The position numbers and the translations under genes are program-made. DNA of 57,865 nt. It comes from Paenirhizobium naphthalenivorans. Its GTDB lineage: Bacteria; Pseudomonadota; Alphaproteobacteria; Rhizobiales; Rhizobiaceae. Positions 7,315 to 16,990 of this stretch are shown piece by piece. The stretch is taken from NCBI RefSeq assembly GCF_007992095.1, contig NZ_BJZP01000027.1, forward strand, positions 1-57,865. The letters are read 5' to 3'. A model generated the notes under the pieces. That model worked only from the letters and a program-made list of their open reading frames with translations. It made no database searches and had not been told where the DNA came from. The first letter of the stretch is position 1; the number at the start of each line of letters is the position of its first letter.

Positions 7315-9174
7315 ATGATTGTGTCGATTTCCAGGCTCGCCGGTTACGTGGCAGGCAGCGCCCTGCTCCTCACCGCGCTCATCATCACCATTGACGTCAT
7401 CCTGCGATGGGCGATCGCCGCGCCGATTCGCGGCCTTTTCGAATTGTCGGAACTCGCCTTCGCCTGCATCATCACGCTTGCATTCGCCTTTGCGAACTAC
7501 CGCCGCGCGCATGTTTCGATGGGCTTGTTCGGCGGCATGACCGGCCGGACAAACGGTCTCAACTTCGTCGCCAGCATCCTGACGGCGCTGGTATTTGCCC
7601 TGTTCACCTACGTCCTGTTCGATCACGCGGCTTCCAAGGTGGAGTTCGGTGAGCGCACAGTCGTCCTCGGCCTCGGGCTTGGCCCGTTCTGGTATGCGGC
7701 CGCGGCGATGACGAGCTTGGGACTGATCGTCCAGGTCGCGGTGACCGCGGAGGATTTCACAGCCCTGATGCGCGACCGAACCGCCCTCATTCGCGAACTG
7801 GCGGCGCCCCTGCTGACGCTCGCCGTCGCGATTGCAGCCGCGGCGCTGCTGGTGTTCTACCACGCCGAGATGAGCCCCTTGACGAAGGTCCTTCTCGGCT
7901 TCGCCATGCTCTACCTGCTAGCGCTGGCGCATGTACCGATCGGCATCGCCATGGCGCTCAGCGGGCTCGCCGGCTGCTATGCGATCCTTGGCGGCAACGC
8001 GATGCTGCTGGTCGGCGGCAACAACCTGACCAGCGCGCTTGCAAGCGCCGACCTCGCCTCCGTGCCGCTCTTCCTGCTAATGGGCAACCTGGCGATCACC
8101 GCCGGTTTTGCCGACGATATCTTCGCCGCGGCGACCTCGCTGTTTGCGCGCCTGCGCGGCGGTCACGCGATCGCCACCGTCATGGGATGCGCCGGCTTCG
8201 GCGCCATCAGCGGCTCGTCGGTCGCCACGACTGCCACGCTCGGCGGCGTCGCTTATCGCGAAATGACGGCCCGCAACTACGCCCCCAGCTTTGCGACCGG
8301 CAGCATCGCCGCCGGCGGCACGCTTGGCGCGCTGATCCCGCCTTCGGTCATCCTGATCATCTACTGCGTCATCGCCGAGCAGTCGGTCTCCGAAGCCTTC
8401 ATGGCGGCGCTGATCCCCGGTCTTCTGGCGACGCTGCTCTATGTCGTAGCGATCCTCGTCTATGTTCGTATCCGTCCCGACGTGGCGCCGCTGATCGACG
8501 ATGGCCGCGAAGTCTCTCCGGTGCGGGCCATCCTCACCGCGTGGCGGCCAATCCTGCTGTTCCTGTGCGTCATTGGCGGCCTTTATGGTGGTCTGTTCAA
8601 TGCCCAGGAAGCCGCCGCTGCCGGAACCGGTTTTGCCTTCGTCTTCTGGCTGGTCTCCGGCCGGGCGTCGGTCGCCGGCCTGCTGGAGTCGATCCGCGAT
8701 GCGGTCGGCACGAGCGCGGTGCTCTACATCATCATCATCGGCGCAAACATCTTCGGCGCCTATCTCAACTTCGCCGGCGTCACCAATGCCGTGCTGTCGG
8801 TGATCGAGCCGGGCGTCACCCCCGCTTGGCTCATCCTGCTGATCCTGGTGATCATGTACCTCATCCTCGGCAGCGTGTTCGATACAGTCGCGGCCATAGT
8901 CGTTACCGTGCCTTTCGTCATCCCGATCATCGTCGCGCTGGACTACGACCTGATCTGGTGGGGCGTCGTTACCCTTACCCTTGTCGAAATCGGCATGATC
9001 ACGCCCCCGGTCGGCATGAACGTCTTCGTCATGAAGAGCCAGGTTGGCGACGAGGTATCGATCACGACCATCTTCAAGGGCGTGGTGCCGTTTCTGATGG
9101 CGGACGGCGTCAGGCTGTTTCTCCTGATATCATTCCCGATCATCACGCTCTGGCTGCCGGCGGCGCTGCGATAG
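7315..9174 (+). CDS. TRAP transporter fused permease (DctQM)
   Basis: About 619 residues in one chain joining the small DctQ subunit (about residues 1-170, four helices) and the large DctM subunit (about 190-610, roughly a dozen helices). It would drive ion-coupled uptake with the DctP protein at 6217. DctM blocks include VPLFLLMGNLAITAGFADDI, CAGFGAISGSSVATTATLGG, GSIAAGGTLGALIPPSVILI and IGMITPPVGMNVFVMKS. An upstream in-frame ATG at 7255 would add 20 residues, but the second copy starts directly before the first helix, so 7315 is preferred. Neither start has a clear ribosome site. Intact despite the decayed neighbourhood. Confidence 0.9.
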   Translation: MIVSISRLAGYVAGSALLLTALIITIDVILRWAIAAPIRGLFELSELAFACIITLAFAFANYRRAHVSMGLFGGMTGRTNGLNFVASILTALVFALFTYVLFDHAASKVEFGERTVVLGLGLGPFWYAAAAMTSLGLIVQVAVTAEDFTALMRDRTALIRELAAPLLTLAVAIAAAALLVFYHAEMSPLTKVLLGFAMLYLLALAHVPIGIAMALSGLAGCYAILGGNAMLLVGGNNLTSALASADLASVPLFLLMGNLAITAGFADDIFAAATSLFARLRGGHAIATVMGCAGFGAISGSSVATTATLGGVAYREMTARNYAPSFATGSIAAGGTLGALIPPSVILIIYCVIAEQSVSEAFMAALIPGLLATLLYVVAILVYVRIRPDVAPLIDDGREVSPVRAILTAWRPILLFLCVIGGLYGGLFNAQEAAAAGTGFAFVFWLVSGRASVAGLLESIRDAVGTSAVLYIIIIGANIFGAYLNFAGVTNAVLSVIEPGVTPAWLILLILVIMYLILGSVFDTVAAIVVTVPFVIPIIVALDYDLIWWGVVTLTLVEIGMITPPVGMNVFVMKSQVGDEVSITTIFKGVVPFLMADGVRLFLLISFPIITLWLPAALR

Positions 9175-9201
9175 TCTTGGCCGGCAACATGGGAAGCGAC
9201 C

Positions 9202-9468
9202 ATGGCTGACGCCCCGATTACGATCTCATCATTGTCAGCGCCGGCCCGGTTGGCATGACGATCAACAATCTGGTCGCGCCTCACGGACTAAGGAATCTTG
9301 ATAATCGAGCAACTCGGCGAGCTGATCGATTATCCGCGCGGGGTCGGCATGGACGACGAGTGCCCGCGCGTCTTCCAGGCGATTGGGTTGGCTGACAGGA
9401 TCGTGCGTCACACCACCCCGCACCAGTGGATGGATTTCCACACTGCCCGCGGCGGCGATTTCACATTA
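9202..9468 (+). pseudogene. FAD-dependent aromatic monooxygenase (MhpA-like), frameshifted N-terminal fragment
   Basis: Starts at an ATG 28 nt after the TRAP permease. In shifted frames it encodes DYDLIIVSAGPVGMTINNLV (the GxGxxG FAD-binding fold, with the first G changed to S) and, after another frame change at about 9298, IIEQLGELIDYPRGVGMDDE followed by RVFQAIGLADRIVRH. This is the N-terminal ~90 residues of the MhpA family, which hydroxylates 3-(3-hydroxyphenyl)propionate-type substrates. Two frameshifts and loss of everything after the THTARGG-like FHTARGG block make it dead. It joins a GntR gene at about 9470. Confidence 0.7.
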
Positions 9469-9469
9469 A

Positions 9470-10093
9470 CGCGAATTCGCCGACCGCATGAATGTCGGTC
9501 GTGCACAGGTGCGCGAGGCGATGAGCACGCTGGAATCCATGCGTTATCTTGAGCGCAGGCGGGGGTCAGGCGTCTTCTTGTGCAAGGAAACGGATGCGAC
9601 GTCGCTTGATGCGCTGGTGCTCTTTGCCGGCATGGGGTTGCCGATCGAAAACTCCGTCAACGAGCAGTGTATCGAGGTTCGGCGGATGATCGAGGTGCAG
9701 GCGATCCGAATGGCCTGCGAGCGACGGACCGAAAAGGATCTGGCTCGGCTCGAGGATGTGCTTGCGCTCTATCGCGACGACGACGCTTTTGCCGCGGAAG
9801 CATCCGGCTATGACTTCGCCTTTCATCTGGCGATCATCAAGGCGACCCAGAACGAGATCCTCGTGCGCGTCATTCACCCGTTCTATCTGATGTCGCACAA
9901 GCGTCGCGAGGTGTTCTTCGCCGATCGTGCGCGGCGTGCGGCCTCGCATGCGCAGCATATCGAAATCGTTGAGGCGATCCGGCTGAGGGACGTCGATCTG
10001 GCCGAGAAGCGTCTTGCTTCCCACATCGGTCGCGTCGAAACATATTACAAGATGGCTCCCAACGCCGTCCCGGCAAGCCACAAGGTCGGGTAA
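9470..10093 (+). pseudogene. GntR-family (FadR subfamily) regulator, 5'-truncated
   Basis: About 205 codons beginning EFADRMNVGRAQVREAMSTL and ending at 10,093. The second half of the winged helix-turn-helix is present (VREAMSTLESMRYLERRRGS) along with an all-helical FCD effector domain with the metal-binding style pattern R-x-MIEVQAIRMACERR..DFAFHLAII..H. The first ~40 residues, including the first DNA-binding helix, are missing at the junction with the MhpA-like remnant. An internal ATG at 9488 could give a 201-residue product lacking normal DNA binding. The effector domain is intact, so truncation looks recent. Confidence 0.75.
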
Positions 10094-10361
10094 GGTGGAT
10101 CCAGCTGCTCTGCTGACCCTGCTGCAAGGCGGCGGCGGGGAAAAAGGATATGCTGGCCTTCCAGGATCGCCGTGGCGCCAGTATCCGGCCGAGCACAATG
10201 TTGGAAACCTGTACTCCGCCGAAGCGCCGCTTGCCGACTTCTACCGTGAACTCGACCTGACGAACAGTTTCAACGCGGGTATCGGAAAGATGTCCAAGTT
10301 CAAGTTCTATGGCTGCGGCTGCGGCGCGACCGGACATTCGGAGAGCCGCGGCTTCCACGAC

Positions 10362-10388
10362 AAAGGCCGGCACATCGCGCCGGCCTTT
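10362..10388. terminator. Strong hairpin terminator downstream of alcohol dehydrogenase
   Basis: A perfect 10-bp stem, AAAGGCCGGC (10362-10371) with GCCGGCCTTT (10379-10388) and a 7-nt loop. It lies just after the stop of the minus-strand dehydrogenase (10,397). The A-rich and T-rich sides let it serve both directions. The stretch 10,094-10,361 before it holds no gene I can recognise. Confidence 0.7.
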
Positions 10389-10396
10389 GTCATTTT

Positions 10397-11437
10397 TCAG
10401 CCGTCTACGGATATCTGGATCTTCAGCGTATCCTGATTGCCCATGAAGTCTTCGATGGCCTTCTGGACATCGTCGAGCGGGCGAATGACGGAGGTGAAGA
10501 ATTCGGTCTTGATGCGACCGTATTTCAACAGGGTCAGAGCGTTGTGGAAGTCGTCGCCCGAACTGGCGACCGTGCCTTTCATCGCCACTTCCTTCATGAC
10601 GAACATCAGCGGGGATAGCGACGATCGAGCCTCGGCGCTCGAGACGCCGAAGGCGGCAACCCGGCCGCCGGGCCGAATCAGGTCGAATGCCTGTTCGTAG
10701 AGTTTGGCGCTGCCGACGCTCTCGATCACCACGTCTGCTCCCCGGCCGTCGGTGTACTGCTTTACGACGGCTGCAACCTGCGCCGGGTCCGAAACGGTGA
10801 CATCAGCACCGGCTTTCTTTGCTGCCGCCAGACGATTTTCGTTGAGATCGACCGCAATAATCGGTGCGGCCCCGACCAGACGTGCCATCTGGATATGCAG
10901 ATTGCCGATCGGACCGGCTCCCAGGACCACGACGCTTTGCCCGGCGCGGACATCGTTGCGCTCGAACAAGCGAACGCAGCAGGAGAGTGGTTCGGTCAAG
11001 GCCGCAATCTCGAACGGCATGTCGTTGGGGATCGGAATGATCAGTCGCTCGGGGACGAGCACATATTCGGCGAAGGCGCCATTGCGGTGAATGCCGATCT
11101 GCTTGATTTCGGAGCAGAGCACAACCTCGTTCTTGCGGCAGTAATAGCAATGCCCGCAGCCGACATTGATGTCGGCGACGATAGGCGTCCCGACCGCAAC
11201 CATATCGACGTCAGAGCCGACGGCGGCCACGACGCCGGAAAACTCGTGTCCCGGAATGAGTGGGATGCTCTCTGCCGCGAAGTGCCCGCGGAAAATGTGG
11301 ATATCGGTGCCGCAAACGCCGGCGCGCTTCACTTTGACCAATACGTCGCGCGGCCCGCATTTCGGCAGCGGTACCTGCTTGACCTCGAAGCGGCCGGGCT
11401 CGACCAGAACCGCGGCCTTCATTGTGTCGGGCAACAT
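10397..11437 (-). CDS. Zinc-dependent medium-chain alcohol dehydrogenase
   Basis: A 346-residue NAD(P)-dependent dehydrogenase of the threonine/sorbitol dehydrogenase branch, probably oxidising a secondary alcohol or polyol. Catalytic zinc ligands are visible as CGTD (Cys42) and GHE (His64, Glu65). Four structural-zinc cysteines lie in CGHCYYCRKNEVVLC (94, 97, 100, 108). The nucleotide fold is VVVLGAGPIGN at about 169-179. The ATG at 11,437 (MLPDTMKAAVL) has an AGGAGG ribosome site 8 nt upstream, which decides against the upstream in-frame ATG at 11,467. A perfect terminator follows. The exact substrate cannot be read from the sequence; its promoter side is cut by the Tn3 unit at 11,557. Confidence 0.88.
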   Translation of the reverse strand: MLPDTMKAAVLVEPGRFEVKQVPLPKCGPRDVLVKVKRAGVCGTDIHIFRGHFAAESIPLIPGHEFSGVVAAVGSDVDMVAVGTPIVADINVGCGHCYYCRKNEVVLCSEIKQIGIHRNGAFAEYVLVPERLIIPIPNDMPFEIAALTEPLSCCVRLFERNDVRAGQSVVVLGAGPIGNLHIQMARLVGAAPIIAVDLNENRLAAAKKAGADVTVSDPAQVAAVVKQYTDGRGADVVIESVGSAKLYEQAFDLIRPGGRVAAFGVSSAEARSSLSPLMFVMKEVAMKGTVASSGDDFHNALTLLKYGRIKTEFFTSVIRPLDDVQKAIEDFMGNQDTLKIQISVDG

Positions 11438-11490
11438 ATTTTTTCTCCTCCTGAATTGCGAGCTCACTCCATCAGCTCCAAAGTGGCAAT

Positions 11491-11505
11491 ATCAATAAGG
11501 TTGAT
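11491..11505. promoter_or_regulatory. Inverted repeat in the dehydrogenase promoter region
   Basis: ATCAA-TAAGG-TTGAT, a 5-5-5 inverted repeat about 55 bp upstream of the dehydrogenase ATG, is a possible operator. No regulator is identified for it; the nearest candidate, the GntR gene at 9470, is broken. Confidence 0.3.
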
Positions 11506-11556
11506 CGATCTGGCATGTCAATTGATTAACTTCCGGTCAGCGCTTTGGGGTTTAGA

Positions 11557-14500
11557 GGGGTCAGAACAAGAGCAGTGCGAAATCGTACCCTAAGGTCGAA
11601 CAAAGTGAGAACTCATGCAGCTCGCCGTAGCCAAGCCGGGAGCCTCAGCGACCGGAAACCTTCCGGCAGATGCTGTTCGCTATCCCAGGTGTAGGTGCCT
11701 GTAAGATTGATGTGCTCCCAGCTCAGCGGCGAGATGTGCCTGAGCAGATGATCAGGGATCTCGCGACCCACGTCGCGTAAGTGGGTGACGGCCCGTTCGA
11801 TATAGACCGTGTTCCAGTGTACGATCGCGCTGATGACGAGGTTGAGGCCGGAGGCGCGGAAGGCCTGGCTTTCGAAAGATCGGTCCCGGATCTCTCCGCG
11901 CTCGTGGAAGAAGACGGCGCGCTTCAGCTTATGCGCCGCCTCACCCTTGTTGAGGCCGGCCTGGCAGCGGCGGCGCAGCGCTGGGCTCGAATACCATTCG
12001 ATCATGAATAGCGATCGCTCGATCCGGCCAAGTTCCCGTAGCGCCTTTGCGAGCTGGCTTTCCTTCGGGGATGCTGACAGCTTCTTGAGGATCGTGGATG
12101 GCACCACGGCGCGCGTCGTAATCGACGCTGCCAGATGGAGCAGATCGTCCCAATGGTCGAGAATCAGGGTAGCGTTGATCGGAGCGCCAATGTGATTAGA
12201 CAGCGCCGGGTATATATCGCCTTTCTCGAAGGTGTGGAACTTCCGATCCTTGAGGTTGCGCAATCGCGGCGCAAAGCGCTTACCGATCAAGGCGAACAGC
12301 CCGAAGACGTGATCGCTCGCACCGCCGGTGTCGGTAAAGTGTTCCTGGATATCGAGGATCGTGTCCTGATCGAACAGCCCATCGAGCACATAGGCTGCCT
12401 CGCTTTCGGTCGGGCTGATCGGCAGGATGCTGAAGTAGCCGTACTGATCTGACAGATGGCTGTAGAATTTCGAACCCGGCTCGCTGCCGCAGTGCAGATT
12501 GACGTCGCCGCGCTTGGCGGCTCGGTCGCTCGCGCGGAAGAATTGGCCGTCAGATAATGACGTCGTCCCATTGCCCCAAACTCGGGCATGCGGGTGACGA
12601 GTATGGGTATCGGTGATACATGCTTGCGCCGCGCGATAGGTCTCCGACCGGGCGTGGAATGTGCGCATCCAGCCGATCTGATGCGCGCTGATTCCTTTGG
12701 ATGCGCTGGCCATTCGCTTCGGGCCGAGATTGGTTGCATCCGCCAGCACGCCGGCCAGCATGGCCGAGACGTCCCTCGGAGAATCACCCGTGCGGACATG
12801 CGTGAAGTGATCGGCGAAGCCAGTCCAATCGTGCACTTCCCTCAAGAGGTCCGGCACCTCAACCATCGGATACATATCGCTGATCTCGGCATTCAGTTCT
12901 TCGGCAGCCGCCGGAACCTCGCCGGCGGTCGGCGTGACGATTAAGGTACCAGCTTCAAGACGAATACCTTCGAGCTTCCCTGTCCGCGCCCTGTGCGCAA
13001 GGCGCTTCAGGTTGAAGTCGAGCATCTGACGCGCTTCGGCAAGCCAAGCCACCCCATCACCATGGACACCCAGTCCAAGGCGACCCTCATCCTTCATGGT
13101 GGTGAATGTTGCCCGCGGCATTAGATGCTCGTCGATCGGCCGGAAGGATCGGCTGCCATCGACCCAAATGTCTGCAGATCGAAGCCGGTCTCGCAAGGCC
13201 GCGAGGGTGGCGATCTCGTAAAGTCGGCGATCAGGTCTCCCCTCTCCGAAGATGAGCCTCCGATCAGCTTGGCTGAGGTGGGTGACCGGGACGCGATCCG
13301 GAAGGGCCCGCCGCTTCTCGGCATGGAGCCGTTTCAGCAGCGAAATTGCCGCAAGAAGCGGATCGTGTCGCCGCGCCGACTGGAACGTGAACGCCTGCAG
13401 AAAAGCACCGACATACTTGTTGACGGTTGCATATTGCTCAGCCGCCAACACCAAGGGTGACGCCTCGTTGCCTTCGACCATCGACTCGAGTTCAGGCTTC
13501 ATGCGGAGCAGCCGATGCCAGCCGACTTTCTGGTCGAGAACCTCCAAAGCATTCCTTCCATAGTCGTTGGCGGACTGCAGGGCTGTGATCGTGTCGAGGA
13601 ACATGCGCAGCGCCTTCGCGGTATCCGGCCTGCAATCCATCTGCCGCTGCTTCTTGCGGTTGTTGGCCTGCGAGAACAGTCGACCCATCAGCTTGATGAA
13701 CATTGACACAGCATCGTCGGTGAGCTTCTGGCCAAGCTTGATGACCTGCGCCACGATCAAAGCGTGCCGGCGACTCGCATTGAAGTCGTTCGCCAGCCAT
13801 GCCGGCGTGGCATTGCCCTCACGGATCATCTGGTCCCAACGTCCAGAAGATATGCGCATCTGCAGTTTCGGATCGATTTCCAGCGTGCGCAGGAAGGCAA
13901 TCCGTTCGGTCAGCCCGACCAGGTTCGACGCGCCCGGTGCTTCCGGTGCCGAGCGCAGCCAATGAAAGCGCGTTTGGCCGATCGACTGATCAACCTCCAA
14001 AAGCCTGTCCAATGATTGGAGTGTATCGAGCGAAATGTCTTCGATCAGAGTTCTCTCCGCCCGACGGCGGGCTATAGCACGGCCGGCAAGGCCGATGCGT
14101 TCGATTGTGTCGATTGCCGGCAGAAGAGATCCACGTTCACGCAATGTGGTGACAATGGAACTGGCTATCGCAGGACCGTCGTCGGACATCGCCGCCGTCT
14201 GAATTGCAGCCAATAGCGCGGCTCGACGATCCTGCGCCGTCGCGCTTCTCGTATCCAGGTACACCATGAGGCGCGCCGTGTGATCACGACGGGTTTCTTC
14301 ACGCCGTGCATAAAGCGCAAATGCTTCTGGGTCGGCGCCGACTTGGTCAGCAACATATCGAAGCATGGCGCGGGGCGGGATCTCTTCCGCTCTCAGCACT
14401 CGGCCAGGGTATCGCATCAGGCATAACTGAACGGCAAAACCAAGCCGATTATGCACACGCCTTCGCAGCTCAATCTCCAGACGACCCGCCGGTGACAACG

Positions 14501-14768
14501 AATAGTGCCGGATCAGGCTATTCTCGTCGGCTGGTATATCGAAAACCTTCTGTCGATCATGAACCTTGAGAAGCTTCCGTTTTGCCATCGCCCGACTCCC
14601 CACGACCAATCTGCCGGGAGCGTTGTCGAGTCGGACGGACGAAGAAACCAAAACTGGTGCTTGACGACGCCAATCCACAGAGATCAGAGACCCGCATCCG
14701 AGATCCGACATAGTTCATGTTCCGTTCGACCTTAGGGTACGATTTCGCACTGCTCTTGTTCTGACCCC
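11557..14768. mobile_element. Tn3-family transposable unit with only tnpA, 3212 bp
   Basis: Bounded by 45-bp perfect inverted repeats at 11557-11601 and 14724-14768, whose outer ends read GGGGTCAGAACAAGAGCAGT. It contains one transposase gene, no resolvase and no passenger, like IS1071-type elements but with a different end sequence. The 5 bp outside the ends (TTAGA on the left, TATTC on the right) do not match, so there is no target duplication. The flanking material differs too (dehydrogenase promoter versus ParB-like scrap). This indicates recombination through the element after insertion. Confidence 0.85.
11613..14588 (-). CDS. tnpA: Tn3-family transposase
   Basis: A 991-residue DDE transposase of full Tn3 length starting at the ATG at 14,588 ([13 protein letters not shown]). 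The N-terminal part shows [20 protein letters not shown] and [16 protein letters not shown] (DUF4158). The C-terminal catalytic half includes [24 protein letters not shown]-like [30 protein letters not shown] and [20 protein letters not shown], all diagnostic of Tn3 TnpA. The reading frame is uninterrupted, and the stop lies just inside the left inverted repeat. It should act on the 45-bp ends; cointegrate resolution would need host recombination or a resolvase elsewhere. Confidence 0.93.
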   Translation of the reverse strand: MAKRKLLKVHDRQKVFDIPADENSLIRHYSLSPAGRLEIELRRRVHNRLGFAVQLCLMRYPGRVLRAEEIPPRAMLRYVADQVGADPEAFALYARREETRRDHTARLMVYLDTRSATAQDRRAALLAAIQTAAMSDDGPAIASSIVTTLRERGSLLPAIDTIERIGLAGRAIARRRAERTLIEDISLDTLQSLDRLLEVDQSIGQTRFHWLRSAPEAPGASNLVGLTERIAFLRTLEIDPKLQMRISSGRWDQMIREGNATPAWLANDFNASRRHALIVAQVIKLGQKLTDDAVSMFIKLMGRLFSQANNRKKQRQMDCRPDTAKALRMFLDTITALQSANDYGRNALEVLDQKVGWHRLLRMKPELESMVEGNEASPLVLAAEQYATVNKYVGAFLQAFTFQSARRHDPLLAAISLLKRLHAEKRRALPDRVPVTHLSQADRRLIFGEGRPDRRLYEIATLAALRDRLRSADIWVDGSRSFRPIDEHLMPRATFTTMKDEGRLGLGVHGDGVAWLAEARQMLDFNLKRLAHRARTGKLEGIRLEAGTLIVTPTAGEVPAAAEELNAEISDMYPMVEVPDLLREVHDWTGFADHFTHVRTGDSPRDVSAMLAGVLADATNLGPKRMASASKGISAHQIGWMRTFHARSETYRAAQACITDTHTRHPHARVWGNGTTSLSDGQFFRASDRAAKRGDVNLHCGSEPGSKFYSHLSDQYGYFSILPISPTESEAAYVLDGLFDQDTILDIQEHFTDTGGASDHVFGLFALIGKRFAPRLRNLKDRKFHTFEKGDIYPALSNHIGAPINATLILDHWDDLLHLAASITTRAVVPSTILKKLSASPKESQLAKALRELGRIERSLFMIEWYSSPALRRRCQAGLNKGEAAHKLKRAVFFHERGEIRDRSFESQAFRASGLNLVISAIVHWNTVYIERAVTHLRDVGREIPDHLLRHISPLSWEHINLTGTYTWDSEQHLPEGFRSLRLPAWLRRAA

Positions 14769-14777
14769 TATTCGCGT

Positions 14778-14936
14778 GGCGCATCCGCGTTGGAGATTTC
14801 GGCCTCTCACGAAGGCGTCGAGCGCTACATGAAGAACGCACAGGACAGCGCCCCGGCGCTGGCGTTCGTGGAACTGAAAGAGCGCTGGGGCGATCATATT
14901 CCCGGCAACCCCGCCGATCTTTGGGAATGGTGCATT
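14778..14936 (+). pseudogene. Possible ParB-like C-terminal fragment
   Basis: About 50 codons between the Tn3 unit and a hydrolase fragment, reading SHEGVERYMKNAQDSAPALA and then ERWGDHIPGNPADLWEWC. The WGD..PGdPaDLWeW pattern resembles the C-terminal part of large ParB-like partition nucleases on alphaproteobacterial plasmids. The match is from memory of that family and covers a short stretch only. It ends where alpha/beta hydrolase sequence starts in the same frame at about 14,937. Confidence 0.35.
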
Positions 14937-15145
14937 CGCCATGGTGAGACAACCCGCGCGCTTGGCCCCTATTCGCTCGAACTGTTCGCTTCCGACCTGA
15001 GAGAGCTTTTGGACCGGCTCGAAATTGATCGGTGCCATCTAGCAGGCCATTCGCTCGGTGGCATGATCGCGCAGCGCTTCGCGCTCGATCATCCGTCGCG
15101 CCTCGACAGGCTGGTGATCCTGAGTGCTGCTGCCGGACGAACCAC
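14937..15145 (+). pseudogene. Alpha/beta hydrolase internal fragment
   Basis: About 70 codons of an alpha/beta-fold hydrolase, resembling 3-oxoadipate enol-lactonase or MhpC-type enzymes. It reads HGETTRALGPYSLELFASDL and HLAGHSLGGMIAQRFALDHP, with the nucleophile elbow GHSLGG. The first third of the fold and the Asp/His part of the triad are missing. It is fused in frame to the ParB-like scrap upstream and breaks at about 15,145 into a flavin reductase in another frame. Confidence 0.7.
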
Positions 15146-15151
15146 AGAGGA

Positions 15152-15979
15152 AGGGGCTTCACCGCCAATTCCTTTACATCGGTTTCACTCGATCCTCCGC
15201 TGGTGCTAGTCTGTCTTGGCAAGGAATCCTCAAACGCAGGGGCTTTCGAGGCCGCGCAACATTTCGCTGTCAATATTCTGGCCGAGACCCAGCGGGATGT
15301 TTCAGCCGTATTTGCCACTCGTGGCATCAACCGGTTCGGCAGCATAAACTGGCGCCGGGGCGACCTTGGCGACCCCATTCTGGAGGGAAGCACTGCCTGG
15401 TTCGAATGCCGCATGCACGATCGAATCGATGCGGGCGATCACATCATCCTCGTCGGAAACGTCCAATCATACGATCATTCGACAGCGAGTCCGTTGGGAT
15501 ATTGCCGCGGAACCTACGTTTCCTTCCAGCTTGAACAAGACATCGTCGCCGGGCGAAATCGGAAGACGCGAGTCGGCGCCATCCTTGAGGCACAGGGACG
15601 CATTCTCTTTCTCGCCAGTAAAAGTGGAATGCTTGCTCTACCGACCAACAGGGCGCTCGGCGCGGGATCGGAGCCTGGTACCCTTCGCGGCGACCTTGCT
15701 GCACTCGGTGTTAGCTATGATCTGGACTTCCTCTATTCCGTCTATGAGGAGAACGACACCGATACACTGAACGTGTTTTATAGAGGAACGGCGGCTGCGG
15801 TTCCTTCAGTGGGAGGCGTCATAGGCTATACACCGGAAGAGATTCCCCTAGACCGGCTAGAAGGCAATGCACTGCGAAAACTCATGTGCAGATATATCAA
15901 CGAACGTCTTCACGCTCGTTTCTCCGTCTATGCCGGCGATGCAACAGTCGGGCGTTTCAAGATTGTCGTAGATTCATGA
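15152..15979 (+). pseudogene. HpaC-type flavin reductase with extra C-terminal domain, 5'-truncated
   Basis: About 275 codons of a flavin reductase whose N-terminal ~30-40 residues are missing. FMN-binding signatures remain (GFTANSFTSVSLDPPLVLVC, AAQHFAVNILAETQRDVSAV, GDHIILVGNVQSY). After the usual reductase end at about residue 125 there is a further ~140-residue domain (RVGAILEAQGRILFLASKSG, then YSVYEENDTDTLNVFYRG and IPLDRLEGNALRKLMCRY). This tail looks Nudix-like, although no clear Nudix box is visible. The reading frame runs upstream to 15,032 but there encodes out-of-frame hydrolase sequence. It probably once reduced flavin for a partner monooxygenase such as the broken HpaB. Confidence 0.7.
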
Positions 15980-16141
15980 ATAACCAACAGTTCACGTCGA
16001 CCGCTCGGCCTATGAGTACGATCGGCATGCTGGTGACACCGCTCTAACTCTGCCAATAATCGCGCTGAGCTTGTGGCGTAATTAAGAGCACGGTGACGGA
16101 TCAGATGATGACTATAAGCTTGCAGGTGCTCTTGGGACATT

Positions 16142-16990
16142 TCACGCTGCAAAGATTGCGGTGGCATTCATTGTGGTGGTTCCGTTGTGATCGGCGCACC
16201 AGAGTTCAACGGCCTCATCCTTGATGATGGCGTTGAGCGTGAATTCGGGGCCATCGAATAGCGGCGAAAGGCCTCTGTAGGAAAACTTCTTGGGGGACCG
16301 CCCGCCTTTCAAGCGCGAGGCGAAATTGACGAGCATCGTCGCCTGCAAGGGGCCGTGGACGACGAGGCCGGGGTAACCCTCGATATCGCGTGCATAGTCG
16401 CGATCATAATGGATGCGATGTCCGTTGAAGGTCAGCGCCGAATAGCGGAAGAGCAGCGTCGTCGTCGCCTGGACTGTCTCGCAATGATCAGCTTGGCGTG
16501 TTTGGACCGGCGTGGCGGGTTTGCCGCCTGCGGTCGCCTGCGCCCCACGATAGACGATGTCCTGTCTTTCACTGATTGCCAATGAATTGTTCGTCAATAT
16601 CTGGTGTTCGACAGTGACGAAGACGAGATGGCCGGTGCGGCCGATTTTTTCGGCGACATCGGCAATACGGGACATGCGGGTGACGGTATCGCCGGCAATG
16701 ATCGGCTGATGGAACTCAAGTGCTCCCCCGGCCCACATGCGGCGCGGAAGCGGGACGGGCGGCAGGAATCCGCCCCGGGCTGGATGCCCGTCCGATCCGA
16801 TCTCGGCGGGAGGCACGGCAGGAGGGGCAAGGCACCAGTGAATTGCCAGCGGCAAGGCATCGGGCGTGGCACAGGCAGTGTCGCCAAGCATTGCCCGCAG
16901 CCGCTCCACCAATCCGGGCGTCACCACGTCGCTTTTCTGTTCTGTCCTGCCGATCCATTCGCGTAGATGCTCGATATCCACCTCAACCAT
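16142..16990 (-). CDS. ich: Itaconyl-CoA / mesaconyl-CoA hydratase-like protein (FAS1-MaoC hot-dog)
   Basis: A 282-residue double hot-dog hydratase of the HTD2/mesaconyl-C4-CoA hydratase type. The N-terminal half holds IHWCLAPPAVPPAEIGSDGH, PPVPLPRRMWAGGALEFHQP and RTGHLVFVTVEHQI. The C-terminal MaoC-like half has FRYSALTFNGHRIHYDRDYA and YPGLVVHGPLQATMLVNFA, including the HxGxxxHYD-type and GLVVHGP active-site blocks. In the itaconate pathway this enzyme hydrates itaconyl-CoA to citramalyl-CoA. The ATG at 16,990 overlaps the stop of the CoA-transferase gene by 8 nt, indicating translational coupling. The itaconate assignment rests on the full operon content; mesaconate is the main alternative. 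Confidence 0.8.
   Translation of the reverse strand: MVEVDIEHLREWIGRTEQKSDVVTPGLVERLRAMLGDTACATPDALPLAIHWCLAPPAVPPAEIGSDGHPARGGFLPPVPLPRRMWAGGALEFHQPIIAGDTVTRMSRIADVAEKIGRTGHLVFVTVEHQILTNNSLAISERQDIVYRGAQATAGGKPATPVQTRQADHCETVQATTTLLFRYSALTFNGHRIHYDRDYARDIEGYPGLVVHGPLQATMLVNFASRLKGGRSPKKFSYRGLSPLFDGPEFTLNAIIKDEAVELWCADHNGTTTMNATAIFAA

Noticed and set aside
6418..7863. 481-codon minus-strand frame over the first TRAP genes
   Set aside because: Antisense shadow of clear TRAP transporter genes in high-GC DNA.
10014..10436. Plus-strand open frame after the GntR gene
   Set aside because: Overlaps GntR and the terminator, has no family features, and probably is chance coding in GC-rich DNA.
16084..16133. 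AAGAGCAC...GTGCTCTT inverted repeat after ich
   Set aside because: Arms are 34 nt apart with no T-run, too weak to call as terminator or IS end.
15928..16167. Short minus-strand frame (MSQEHLQAYSHH...) between the flavin reductase and ich
   Set aside because: Overlaps the reductase end, has no recognised relatives and no ribosome site; it may be a scrap but is not supportable.
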